The translations under genes were made by a program, and so were the position numbers. Source: Forficula auricularia (Eukaryota; Arthropoda; Insecta; Dermaptera; Forficulidae). From it: 64,000 nt of DNA. The stretch is from positions 2,195,650-2,259,649 of the forward strand of contig JALMQS010000225.1 of the NCBI GenBank assembly GCA_024734495.1, written 5' to 3'. This document shows positions 54,975-64,000 of the stretch, in pieces. Within the stretch, counting starts at the first letter, position 1; each line of letters opens with the position of its first letter. Under the pieces are notes generated by a model. It saw only the letters and a list, made by a program, of their open reading frames with translations, did no database searches and was not told where the DNA came from.

Positions 54975-56477
54975 CATATTAGAATCCCCCAGGTAGTTTA
55001 AAAAAATATACAAAAATTTTTCTATTTTACTTAGATTTCTCTTAAATAAAGTAAAAAAGTGCAAGGAGTCTCAAATAAGTTTAAATTTTTCCATTCAATT
55101 TAGAATCGTGGATTTTAACAAAAAATTTCCTAAAAAAATTTAAAAAGTAATTTTTTTTTTTTTTTTTTTTGGCTTTTCGGCCTTTCTAGCCATAAGCCTA
55201 TTTACGATACTAGCTATATTTTTAAAATTTGTCTCTACCCCCGGGGGTCAGATTTTAGCTGGCTGCCTCGAGTCGGATTCGAACCCGGGTCCCCTGGTTA
55301 GCTCGCTGTCACGCTACCGCCTAGCCTATCGACCCCCCCTTTAAAAAGTGATTAAAATAAAAAAAAATACATTGTTGTAAATAGTGGACGTGGGAAGGGA
55401 GTGTTGCTCGATGCCCAAATTATTGTAAATAATAAATTCTGTAAATTTTAATTTTGAAAATAACAAGTATTTTGTTAAACAAATCCAATTTAGAATTACA
55501 AACATCCTGCTTGACTAAAAATTAAACAAAAATTTCTAATTGTAAACCTAACAATGGATTCCAGTAGAGTTATATACGCTGATATATTATCATACAATTT
55601 GATAACAGGTCACATATTATCGGTCAAAACGACGAAAAATGCTAGTTTCGACATATTTTCGAGTCGCATTAGATATTAAACAACAATATTTGAAATCAAA
55701 ATATTTTGTTAACATAATAGAAAACAGCTTCCTCTTTGATTTTCAAACTACCACTTGTTTTTAGCTCAATTACAACTCGAGTTATTAACTAAAATACTAA
55801 AACTACGTGATTATATTATGGATAAAAACATATGGTCTTAGTTTTTTAGTTACAACTCGAGTTCTAATTGAGGTACAATTAAAGTTGTAATTTGAAAATC
55901 AAAGATGAAGCTGTTTTCTATTAAATCAATGAAATATTTTGATTTCAAATATTGCTGATTAATATCTAATGGGACTCGAAAATAGGTAAAATGGCCTTTT
56001 CTTCGTTTTGACCTATAATATCTCAAAACTCTGACCTGTTGTAAAAAATTCTGGAAAGTGCATTATAATCAGCGTATATAAACTCTACCTGGAATCCATA
56101 GATTAGGTTTATGGTTGCAAATTTTTGTTTAATTTTTGTCGAGTAGTGTTTGTAATTTTATTTTGAATTCTAAATTGTATTTTTAAAGAAAATCGTTTTT
56201 ATTTTTAAAATTAAAATTTACATAATTTATTATTTTAATGTAATTTGGGCATCAAGCAACACTCCCTTCCCATGTCCATATTTACAACATTTATTTTAAT
56301 CACTTTTTAAATTTTTGTGGGAAAAATTTTGTAAAAACCCACGATTCTAAAGATTGGATGAAACAAATTAAACTTATTTGAGACTCCTTGCACTTTTTAA
56401 CTTTATTTAAGAGAAATTGAAATAAAATGAAAAATTTGTGTACATTTTCTAAACTCTCCTGGGGGATTCTGATATTT
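54975..56477. mobile_element. Large palindromic element P, copy 1
   Basis: Arms of about 650 bp face each other about a centre near 55,826. AGAATCCCCCAGG (54,981) pairs with CTCCTGGGGGATTCT (56,457); GAAGGGAGTGTTGCTCGATG pairs with CATCAAGCAACACTCCCTTC (56,253); AACTCGAGTT occurs on both sides of the centre. The left arm alone carries a SINE. No coding capacity. Confidence 0.8.
55149..55339 (-). mobile_element. SINE S1, copy 2, in the left arm of palindrome P
   Basis: Flanked by TTTAAAAAGT at 55,139-55,148 and 55,340-55,349. Minus strand box B GGTTCGAATCC, AAGGCCGAAAAGCC and a long A tail. The right arm of the palindrome (AATCACTTTTTAAATTTTTG, about 56,298) shows the uninterrupted site. Confidence 0.85.
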
Positions 56478-56761
56478 GTCCTTTATTTTCAATGTATATA
56501 TATATATATGTAACGTTTCGATCTCTAGTTTTGTGATGATCATCAAAGAAGGTGAAAAAGAAAAATCTAAAACCCTGAAAAAATTAATTCGTTTATAAAA
56601 TTTTCATTAGATCATAAATAAAAAAAAACTTTATTTAAAATTTAAAACTCTAGTTTTCCTATTATTATAATTTTACTTTAACTTCCTTATAGTACTTCTT
56701 TTACAATCTTACATGATTAAAAAAGAAAGAAAATTCTTCTTAATTTTTAAGAAATTATTAT

Positions 56762-56806
56762 TATTAACACGTTTCGGGCTTAGTTGAACCCATCTTCAGT
56801 TAACAC
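56762..56806 (-). ncRNA. Hammerhead-like motif with G at the cleavage position
   Basis: Minus strand: TGTTAA (56,805-56,800), CTGAAGA (56,799-56,793), T, stem II GGGTT/AGCCC, GAAA (56,775-56,772), CGT, then G where C, U or A is needed, then TTAATA. Stem I has six pairs including one G.U. Cleavage is not expected because position 17 is G; the rest of the motif is well kept. Confidence 0.5.
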
Positions 56807-56868
56807 AAACCGTTTTCTTTTACATAATTCTTATAATCATAACATTATTTCTTTATTTTTCTACTTTT

Positions 56869-57105
56869 TTTATGATAATGATGAGAGAAGGAGTTACACC
56901 AAAAAGGTGCAACCCCTGAAGGCCTGGGTTGGCCCCTCCATCGTGAAAAAGAAGAAGAAAGAATTTTATGGGTTGGGCGGGGGTCGAATGTATCTGTGGA
57001 TACGGGTCTTAAATAGCGGAAGGTTATAAGTCGCGGGAAAGATGGTGGCAGGGAGCGAGTTCCAGTCTCTGGAGGTCATAGGGATAAAAGAGTTGGCGAA
57101 AGCGC
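56869..57105 (-). pseudogene. Non-LTR retrotransposon (LINE) ORF2 C-terminal fragment and 3' end
   Basis: Minus-strand translation gives FANSFIPMTSRDWNSLP (DWNSLP at 57,049-57,066) and a downstream FKTRIHRYI. This matches the conserved C-terminal motif found after the reverse transcriptase in CR1/Jockey/I-type LINEs. The 3' part (56,869-56,960, GGCCTTCAGGGGTTGCACC) recurs at 11,893-11,990. 5'-truncated, as LINEs usually are. The clade is uncertain. Confidence 0.75.
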
Positions 57106-58189
57106 TTATTACTTACTTATTACTGCTCCTCTATTCTTACATACCCGGAGATCATTTTTTTTACTATACCTACTGTAGAAGTTTAATAAACAAGACACGC
57201 ATACTAGTATAATGTCTTAAATATTTTTCATACCAAAGGCTCTGAAAGATCCATCTCACTTATTAATCTCATTTGAGCTTTTAATTAATTATTTTTCTCT
57301 CATGACTGACGTTAATTAAACTTCCTTTCTTTTTATTATAATCGCGAGTAAGTCTATAAAAAACAACATATCTAACTAAATAAAAAAATAAATAAAAAAA
57401 CCGAATTTTTTAATTTGAAACAATGTTATAAATCTTGAGAAGGTTCGATTGTCTTCTTGAAAATTAATCAATGATTGGACTGTCGCCATTGGCATGATTC
57501 GTATTTTTCGGAAAGGTTTAATGCTTTGTTTTGTTACATCTATGATAAGAGAGCAATGGCTGGTTTATTCCGAGCCATTGGTCTATTTCGTTATTTATTA
57601 AGACAACTCTTATTATTATTATTATTATTTTTTGTTAAGCATAGATAAAATTGGCCATTAATTATTGAAAAGAACTTTTTTCTGAAAAGTTAATCCACAA
57701 ATTTATTCGATTGCTTAATAAAGTTCATATATTTGCCGCGGTGGTCAAGGGCAGGACCATATTCAGGGGAGAAGCTCGGCCGCTGTTTATTAATAGGGTG
57801 AATCACCAATCTGTCGCTCACAGGGGATTAATATAATAAAATGGATTTTTTTAGTTCAATGTTAAAACTGATTGACCCCAACACCGTAAAAAAGAAAAAA
57901 CAATCAAATTCAATTTGATAAAGTTTATAGAGTAATTATTTTTTTCTATTTCGGCATCGTTTTTTATCTGAAAATTACCTGACTTAGATTTCTTGTTAAG
58001 GTTCCAGCCATTTATATGGATTATTTTAATAATTTTTTTAATAATAACACAATTCTACAAAAAAATTCCTTGTCCTAAGGTTTATTTCATAATTTTTCTA
58101 TTAATTGTGAACCAAAATAAAGGAAAAGTAACTATATTCCGTATAATGTTTGCTTTTGTAGTGGTTATCATAATACTAAATGACGAAAA
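57106..58189. other. No gene seen
   Basis: AT-rich sequence with a modest GC-richer patch near 57,735-57,830 (GCCGCGGTGGTCAAGGGCAG) that is unique in the window. Nothing else is supported. Confidence 0.35.
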
Positions 58190-58245
58190 AGGCCATTTTG
58201 ACCTCATTTTCGCTGTCCCATTAGATATTAAACAGCAATATTTGA

Positions 58246-58703
58246 TTGAAAAGTTTTTGTTTTGCCGAGAGTAGCAGAGTTGTTGATTCACAAAGAGAAA
58301 CAAAGAGGTTGTCCTCTGCTTGATGCAAATAAACATACACACACATATATATATATATCGAGATGATATATCTGTATATATATTATTTATTTGTTTGAGA
58401 CTATAGTTTCGAAGACTTGGTCTTCATCATCAGTCTTTCTTCAATTATAAATGTTTTTCATGGAGTCAATATCATATGGATATTGAAAACTTGGTGTTCC
58501 TTCGTCACTGCTGTTCGGCTAGGAACTAATAAAGACATTCCATCCGGTTCACATTCAAATATAACAATATGTTTCCTTTCTCTTTTAGACTATAGTCTCA
58601 AACAAATAAATAATATATATACAGATATATCATCTCGATATATATATATATGTGTATGTTTATTTGCATCAAGCAGAGGACAACCTCTTTGTTTCTCTTT
58701 GTG
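58246..58703 (-). mobile_element. Foldback retroposon FB8 with 12-bp duplication
   Basis: Flanked by AGCAATATTTGA at 58,234-58,245 and 58,704-58,715. The paralogous site in palindrome copy 1 (ACAATATTTGAAATC, about 55,688) is uninterrupted. Arms of about 115 bp (TTTGTTTCTCTTTGTG and inverse; GTCCTCTGCTTGATGCAAAT and inverse). A non-palindromic tail at the left carries GCCGAGAGTAGCAGAGTTGT, shared with 44,636. The left arm holds a full hammerhead-like motif; the right arm keeps only its 3' part. Confidence 0.85.
58397..58435 (-). ncRNA. Hammerhead-like ribozyme motif with perfect stem II
   Basis: Minus strand: CTGATGA (58,433-58,427), T, stem II GAAGAC-CAA-GTCTTC (six perfect pairs, 58,425-58,411), GAAA (58,410-58,407). 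Stem III is AC(T)...(A)GT, then C17 in the preferred GUC triplet (58,399). Stem I is short, with only GA/TC pairing next to the core. The core itself is complete. Confidence 0.55.
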
Positions 58704-59332
58704 AGCAATATTTGAAATCGAAAAATTTTCTGACGTAATAGAAAACAGCTTCCTCTTTGATTTTCCATTGTATTTAGCTCATATTAGAACTCGAGTTATA
58801 ACTAAAAAACTAAAACTATATGTTTTTATATATGTTTGTTATCCTTTATAATCACGTAGTTTTAGTTTTTTAGTTATAACTCGAGTTCTAATTGAGCTAA
58901 AAACAAGTGGTAATTTGAAAATCAAAAAGGAAGCTGTTTTCTATTACGTCAACAAAATATTTTGATTTCAAATATTGCTGTTTAATATCTAATGGGACTC
59001 GAAAATAGGTCAAAATGCCCTTTTACGGTGTTTTGACCGATAATATGTCCAAAACAAGAGTTAATCAGTAACTTTTATGGTGATTTTTGAATTCAGCAGG
59101 TGGAAATACAAAAGAATTAGCCATTTTTGAGCCAAAGGCATTTTCATTGTTGGGCAGTGCAATAATTATTAAAAGTAAATAGTTACCCCAAATGTAAGAA
59201 ATTGCGGAAAATGTAACAAATAAATATGAAGAAACTTTTCTGCAAATTTTGGTGATTTAGCATTTTTGTCAATGAATCAAAAAGAGCAAAATGAAACTTT
59301 GGACAAAGATGCAGATTATTATTTAAAGCTCG

Positions 59333-59358
59333 GCCCCTGGCGGGCAGCGTCTCGAGCC
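59333..59358. repeat. GC-rich module, copy 3 (truncated)
   Basis: CCCCTGGCGGGCAGCGTCTCGAG, in two parts CCCCTGGCGGGCAG and CGTCTCGAG, matches the module at 1.8 and 41.8 kb but lacks its first half. Confidence 0.5.
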
Positions 59359-59501
59359 CAAATTTTATCCTCTTTTAAAAATCACCCTCCAGAGACATAT
59401 CTACTAAGCTTAGATTTTTTTTAGTGTAGACTTTTAATAATTTTTTTTGAGATATTTAAATATATATTTATGTAATGTTATTTTTAAATATATTATTATT
59501 A

Positions 59502-59611
59502 TACCCTAGTATCACAATGTTTCAAACTATATAGTAACTATATAGTGTCTATATATTTTTCGAGAATCTATATAGTTACTATGGTAGTTTGAAACTTGTG
59601 ATACTAGGGTA
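59502..59611. mobile_element. Small palindromic MITE, 110 bp
   Basis: TACCCTAGTATCACAATGTT and its inverse AACTTGTGATACTAGGGTA end the element, and inner ACTATATAGTAACTATATAG matches its inverse. TA lies at both edges. Few differences between arms suggest recent origin. Confidence 0.75.
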
Positions 59612-59723
59612 TATTCAAACGCCTCCCAATTAGCAGTCCAAGAATTATCCCTAAAAAACGATTCGATTGTTTGTGATTTTCAATATTTTCATTCCGATCG
59701 TTTTTAGAAATACAAATTTTTAG

Positions 59724-59911
59724 GCGGGGTCGGGTTAGGATAGGTGAGTTAACGTACCAGCCTACTAACCAAGTGGACCCTGGTTCGAATCCGACTCGAG
59801 GCATCCAGCTAAATTGACCCCCATAGAGACAAATTAAAAAAAATAATAAGTATCGTAAATTGACTTATGGGTTATAGAAAGGCCGAAAAGCAAAAAAAAA
59901 AAAAAAAAAAA
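59724..59911 (+). mobile_element. SINE S1, copy 3
   Basis: Plus strand: GGTTAGGATAGGTGAGTTAACG (box A region, two words GGTTAGGATAGG and TGAGTTAACG), box B GGTTCGAATCC at 59,782, CGTAAATTGACTTATGG, AAGGCCGAAAAGC and an A tail to 59,911. The minus-strand 66-codon frame across it is repeat. Confidence 0.8.
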
Positions 59912-60112
59912 TCAGCACTAGTACGAAAAATTTCTCTGACGTTTTTTCTCAATGATGCAGCATAAAAGTTCAATTAAGTAGATCAGCGGTATCCAACGTT
60001 TTGGCTTACAACTCGTCACATTTGAAATCGCACAAGTTTTAATTACTAAAATAATAAATATTTTAGAAAATGAAAATATGAGATGAAAATTGGAAATTTG
60101 AAAAAATAAGAA

Positions 60113-60155
60113 TTTTATTATTTTTACTTTACCATAAGGGTATAATCAAGTATTT
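60113..60155 (+). repeat. F1 repeat, left-end fragment
   Basis: TTTTACTTTACCATAAGGGT followed by ATAATCAAGTATT matches the F1 left end only; the rest is absent. Confidence 0.55.
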
Positions 60156-60751
60156 CTTAGCTCATAGTGAGTGAGCTTCTAATTTTACTTGTCGTAAATT
60201 TATTTCTTGTAAATAGTTTCTAGTATTATGTAAATACATATTATATACTTAGAAAAAGTGATATCATGAATATTGTGAAGGCAGTAGGTAGGTAATACTT
60301 ATTTCTGGGTAGATAATTATTATAAAATTGAAATAAGACATTATTTAATTTTTCCAGATCGAAATCTAGGTTTGCAAGTAAAAAAATTTAATATCTATTG
60401 AAACTGTAGTATAAAATAGACCAAAATGGTGATTATTTTTCCAGAGATATTGAAATTTAGTTCCAGATTCAAAATTTAAAATTTCGAAAATTATAGGTAT
60501 AGTAGATTTTCAGATTTCTTATTTTAGAGGAAAAAAATTTCAGAGTAAATTGTATCAGACAAATTTTCAAATAAGTACATGCAAATCTCAATTTTTTAAT
60601 GAAGTTTATGATTTTATGTCGGGCCATAGGTTAGACAGCCGTGAAATATTCAGACCAAAAATACCATTAAAATGGTTTTATCACGCTTTAGACATTTCTA
60701 AATACTTAATCTTAATTTATTTTTTTAGAAAGACGGACTGGTAAGCGAAAT

Positions 60752-61030
60752 AAGTAGGTTATAATGAAAGGTAGTCCAAATTATTTAAATTTTTTATTCA
60801 AATTCCGACGTTTCATTGACTAAGTACACTTATGATATAATGGTGAAAAGTATTGTAATATTGTTGTTATCACTGAAAAGAGAGACAAATGGGAGCCGAG
60901 TTATACTCATCCCATCAATAACTATTCAATACCCTGAAGAAGGAGAGAAAAGGTCTCCGAAACGTCGGAATTTGAATAAAAAATTTAAATAATTTGGACT
61001 GCCTTTCATTATAACCTACTTATTTCTAAA
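60752..61030. mobile_element. Foldback element FB9 with hammerhead-like motif
   Basis: Arms of about 65 bp: AAGTAGGTTATAATGAAAGG and CAAATTCCGACGTTTCATTG (left) against CCGAAACGTCGGAATTTGAA and CCTTTCATTATAACCTACTT (right). The right arm carries the full motif; the left keeps only GAAACGTCGGAATTT. Confidence 0.75.
60928..60972 (+). ncRNA. Hammerhead-like ribozyme motif, good stem II and GUC site
   Basis: Plus strand: AATACC (60,928-60,933), CTGAAGA (60,934-60,940), A, stem II GGAGA/TCTCC (five perfect pairs), GAAA (60,959-60,962), CGT, predicted cleavage after C60,966, GGAATT (60,967-60,972). Stem I has five of six pairs. Stem III would be the self-complementary ACGT, suggesting action as a dimer. 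This and the FB6 pair are the best candidates in the window. Confidence 0.6.
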
Positions 61031-61329
61031 TACAATTGAGAAAAAAATCCAAAATTTTTAGGAATTAAATAAATTGACCATCCAACTACGCGTCTCGTCT
61101 TACAAACTTAGCTACTTTGCTTTGTGTGCCAAAACCTGGCCTTATAAAATCTTGTATTTTCTTTATTCCACTCAGGAATTATTTCAGTAAGAAATATATT
61201 CAAGTGTGAAATCTCTGGAAATAAAAAGTGAACAATTTCTTACCTTTATCAAATGTGCCAATTAGTAATAAAAAAATGTTCCAATGTATTTATAAATATG
61301 TCAACGTTGTTTGATGTATTGTTTATTTT

Positions 61330-61720
61330 TTGCTGTCTGCACGCCGCCTGTGACGTCAAGGCTCATGCAATCCTTTGCCCTAGATAGGCAGTAAGTAATT
61401 AACTCCTTACAGGGCAAGTATTGCCCCCACCTGAGAAGGCTCATTTGTCGCCCTCCGAGCCTTTCACACCTATCCCTCTTTTGGACAACTATCCAAAGCC
61501 AATAAAAATAGGCACACGTACGTAGATTTACATGCAGAAGACGTGGCCCAAAGCACGTCCACTACTTACCAACACTAAACACTCGCTAAGCGCGTGTGGA
61601 CACGCATCCTCCAGACGTGGATTGCTGGGGGTGCCATGCTTCTTTTGTACTAGGTGATGGGGAGGGCTACTATACAAGTTCCCGGGGGTTTTTATTTGAA
61701 AAGAATTCAATTACCACAGA
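61330..61720. promoter_or_regulatory. Non-repetitive GC-richer island with CRE-like site
   Basis: A unique block with GTGACGTCAAGG at 61,350, which is close to a CREB/ATF site, CACGTACGTAG at 61,514 and GAGCCTTTCACACC. No credible frame. Candidate regulatory DNA. Confidence 0.3.
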
Positions 61721-61816
61721 TATCTTCAGCTTAAACAGCTTGATGGAAGAGATAACATCCACGTTCTATCCGATTAACTAAGAAAAAAATGAGCATTTTG
61801 GTCAGCGATTGTCTTA

Positions 61817-62013
61817 GGGCCGGTTGTATGTGGCAAAGTAAATGCTTTTTACCACTAATCAAGGGTAGATGGTAAATGGAGGGACTGGGATGGCCAATCA
61901 GATGACAGGAACTTTCAGTACCTGTCATCTGATTGGCCATCCCAGACCCTCCATTTACCATCTACCCTTGGTTAGTGGTAAAAAGCATTTACTTTGCGAC
62001 ATACAACCGGCCC
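61817..62013. mobile_element. PIF/Harbinger-like palindromic MITE, 197 bp
   Basis: GGGCCGGTTGTATGTGGCAA and its inverse bound a nearly perfect palindrome (arms about 93 bp), flanked by TTA at 61,814-61,816 and 62,014-62,016. Arms differ at only a few positions, so insertion is probably recent. The minus frame through it is not a gene. Confidence 0.85.
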
Positions 62014-63240
62014 TTAGTCTACTAAGAGTCTAAGTAAGTGATGTATTCAGGTCAGAGGACTAAAAATTTTGATGTATAATTACGTTTAATAGCATGGCAT
62101 CGACACGTGTTCTCGTTTGATTGTACTTGGGAAGAAATTTATTAAATTAATAAGGTAACATTAAATGAAAATAATATTATTTTGTTTTTTTTCGTGTTAT
62201 ATACGGTACATAGATTTTTATATATTTTTAATAAAAATTATGTTGCTTATAATGGAGTTAAAAAAAAGTTTTCGGAACGTAACCTCCCTTGTTGTATTGA
62301 CAGGTCTCATATAACACGGTTTCACACAACACGGCATTTTCTAGGAACCTATCTACCGGGTATAGGAGGATTACCTGTATATTTTTAGTTTAATCCGTCT
62401 TCAGGAGATAATAAAATTTAGTTTTTGGATCTCGCGTGATAACCCGAAAAATATATCAAAATAAAACTCTTATAATATATTTGTTTTATTTATTTGAAAC
62501 CTACCAAGTATTTTTAATTAAGTAAGTACTTTATATAAAAATGAAAAAATACAATTCCGTTAAAATGTCTCGAAAAAATTTGTTTTTTGAAAGGTTCATC
62601 AAGAGGGAAAATTTTACAAAAGATCTCTTTAGTTTGGAATAATATTTCGATTTTGAGAGGAAATTAGTATAAATAACTCATGTTGTAAGTGTGCTCATAA
62701 AAATACGGATAATAATAATAATAATATTAGTTAATTAAGGTATCATGGTCAGAGATTTTTCGGAAGGGCCTGTAGGTAAGCTTTTTAAAAGAAGGATCAA
62801 AGACTTCATCCTCTCTATACCTCTACCTATTAAGGCAAGGGGCCCAAATATCGCCCCCTGAGGGATTTACCTATAACTCAGTCCCTAACAAATAATATAT
62901 TTTCCAAAAACAAAAATACCCCTGTGGAGCCAAAACTATCTAGTATTAGGGCCTGAAGTTGCTTTTTGGATTTATTGTTATAAAAAGTAAAAAAAGTCAA
63001 ATTCCAATTTTAGAAAAAAGTATTCCTAATATCGTCCCCACCCAAAAAATATATATAACATTTCTTATATACATTTTAAATTAATTATATTTTGATTACA
63101 AATTAAGTGTTTTTTTTAATTTTTGAAAGGCTCAGGTTTTTTAACATATAATTTTTCACGGTCTTGTGGGTTATTTAATACGTTTAAAAATTTCAATCCC
63201 AAGATTTCTTATCATTTTCTTCCCTAAATCCAAGGGCCTT
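62014..63240. other. No gene; small dispersed-repeat fragment
   Basis: 62,265-62,345 contains GGAACGTAACCTCCC and ATAACACGGTTTCACACAAC, a word pair I associate with insect interspersed repeats. CTGAAGA at 62,410-62,416 (minus) lacks a following GAAA and is rejected as a hammerhead. Confidence 0.35.
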
Positions 63241-64000
63241 TTTGGATGATTCTAAAAGGGATGAGTTGTAATGCATGGTGTTCAAACGGTGCTTAACGGT
63301 TTTCATTAATTAATTCATTACTTAAGAGGCGTTTCATTACATAAATAAAGTGGCGGTATAAAATATAATGCAATGGTTGTTTAATTATAAATTATACAAA
63401 AAAGAACGGTCCTAAAACCGCACGAACATTTTATTATGATGATTTTAAAGTCCATTCAACTTCGAAATTCGTTTGGCGGAAACTTCGCCATCAGGCGAAA
63501 TTTAATTAGTTTATCTTGGGGTGCGCGGGGGTGGGGGTTGAGAATATTTCTGGATCGAAAGAGAGGCGAGAGGCCTGGTCGAAAGAGAATAGGAAGAGGG
63601 GCCAGCGTAGAGAGAACTCGACTAATTTTTGCGGGCAAGCGGCAGCCATTAATTCCCCAGGACTTGTAATAACTCTGGTGCGCCATATTTCGGGTCTGGG
63701 GGGAGCGGGGGTTGCGCGCGCCGCTCTGCAGCATCTGTTACGTCTTGGCAGCCGGGGGTGGCTGGGTGCTGGGGGTTGGTTCGGGGGTTTAGGAAAACCG
63801 ACGATCAATAGTGTGCTTTATTAGATATTGTCTCATCTTTGTATCCGGATGAAATGTGCGCCATGCGCGTTCGCACCGATAAAACAACGGCAGAAGGGCG
63901 CAAGAAAATTTGATTCTCCCCTAAGATAGAGAAGTGAGCAAGGAGCCCCATGGCCATACGGCAAGTATAATAGATAGGCCGTTGAGTGATAAGATGATTC
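63240..64000. promoter_or_regulatory. GC-rich unique block at the window end
   Basis: High GC, unique, several overlapping frames on both strands (63,436-63,824) with arginine/glycine-biased translations, as expected from purine-rich GC DNA. GCGCGCGCCGC at 63,714 and ATGCGCGTTCGC at 63,861 make it the most CpG-dense part of the window. It could be the edge of a promoter or conserved block that continues beyond 64,000. Confidence 0.3.

Larger units (their letters stand above)
58190..59060. mobile_element. Palindromic element P, copy 2 (core), interrupted
   Basis: Matches the centre of copy 1: TGTCCCATTAGATATTAAAC (left) and TAATATCTAATGGGACTCG (right), AGAAAACAGCTTCCTCTTTG, and AACTCGAGTTATAACTAAAA with its inverse. 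Outer parts of the arms are missing. The left arm is interrupted by a foldback retroposon at 58,246-58,703. Confidence 0.8.

Noticed and set aside
56503..56560. Hammerhead-like motif on the minus strand (TTGATGA ... GATCGAAACGTT)
   Set aside because: C3 is U and no convincing stem II or stem I forms; the words may be a remnant, but not enough to call.
63436..63824. Overlapping frames of 77-102 codons on both strands as exons
   Set aside because: They overlap in several phases and are Arg/Gly biased, as purine-rich GC sequence produces. Nothing distinguishes one frame.
1..64000. CRISPR array, bacterial operon or prophage
   Set aside because: No spaced direct repeats of CRISPR type, no ribosome-binding sites and no long frames. 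The transposon types are eukaryotic.

Overview
The window looks like a stretch of insect (or at least arthropod) chromosome. It is AT-rich and has no open reading frame that reads like an intact host protein. Almost every recognisable piece is a transposable element or a short retroposon. The repeat types include mariner-like elements with TA targets, hAT elements with 8-bp target duplications, TTA-target MITEs, tRNA-derived SINEs, and an 'ACCGACTTCAAAAAA' repeat familiar from insect genomes. I cannot name the order or species, and I see no splice-consistent host exon, rRNA or functional tRNA.

Layout. 0-8 kb: end of a repeat called here F1, a foldback with a hammerhead-like motif (2.1 kb), a K-family repeat carrying two U retroposons (3.7-5.2 kb), a Helitron-like element (6-7 kb) and a foldback MITE. 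8.6-13.1 kb: two non-repetitive islands, an inverted repeat spaced 3.6 kb apart, a hAT element with a perfect 8-bp duplication, and SINE/LINE debris. 13.3-17 kb: F1, then two foldbacks with hammerhead or hammerhead-like motifs. 18-19 kb: island. 20-26 kb: K repeat, foldbacks and a TIR element. 27.1-29.8 kb: a five-deep nest of transposons. 30-39 kb: islands, a tandem duplication whose second copy carries a hAT insertion, a mariner N-terminal remnant and a small hAT. 39.5-50 kb: K with F1 inside, islands, PIF-like elements, and a second Helitron-like copy with two U retroposons. 50.5 kb: a mariner deletion derivative. 55-59 kb: two large palindromes of one family, one interrupted by a SINE and the other by a foldback retroposon. 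59.5-64 kb: small palindromes, a SINE, a foldback with a hammerhead-like motif, and two more islands.

The main observation is a set of about ten motifs that fit the hammerhead ribozyme core: CTGANGA, a stem II hairpin, GAAA, a very short stem III, then UH, with stem I strands in the exact register. They sit in unrelated foldback elements on both strands. Two of the host elements have 12-bp target duplications, and one of these ends in a poly(A)-like tail, which suggests RNA-mediated insertion. Hammerheads are established in Penelope-like elements and retrozymes, but the foldback layout and a consistent extra base before stem II are unusual. The second observation is that nested insertions, paralogous empty sites and shared 12- to 16-bp duplications give a readable relative chronology. 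Gene-free islands richer in GC, with homeodomain-like and E-box-like sites, are the only candidates for host function, as possible cis-regulatory DNA.
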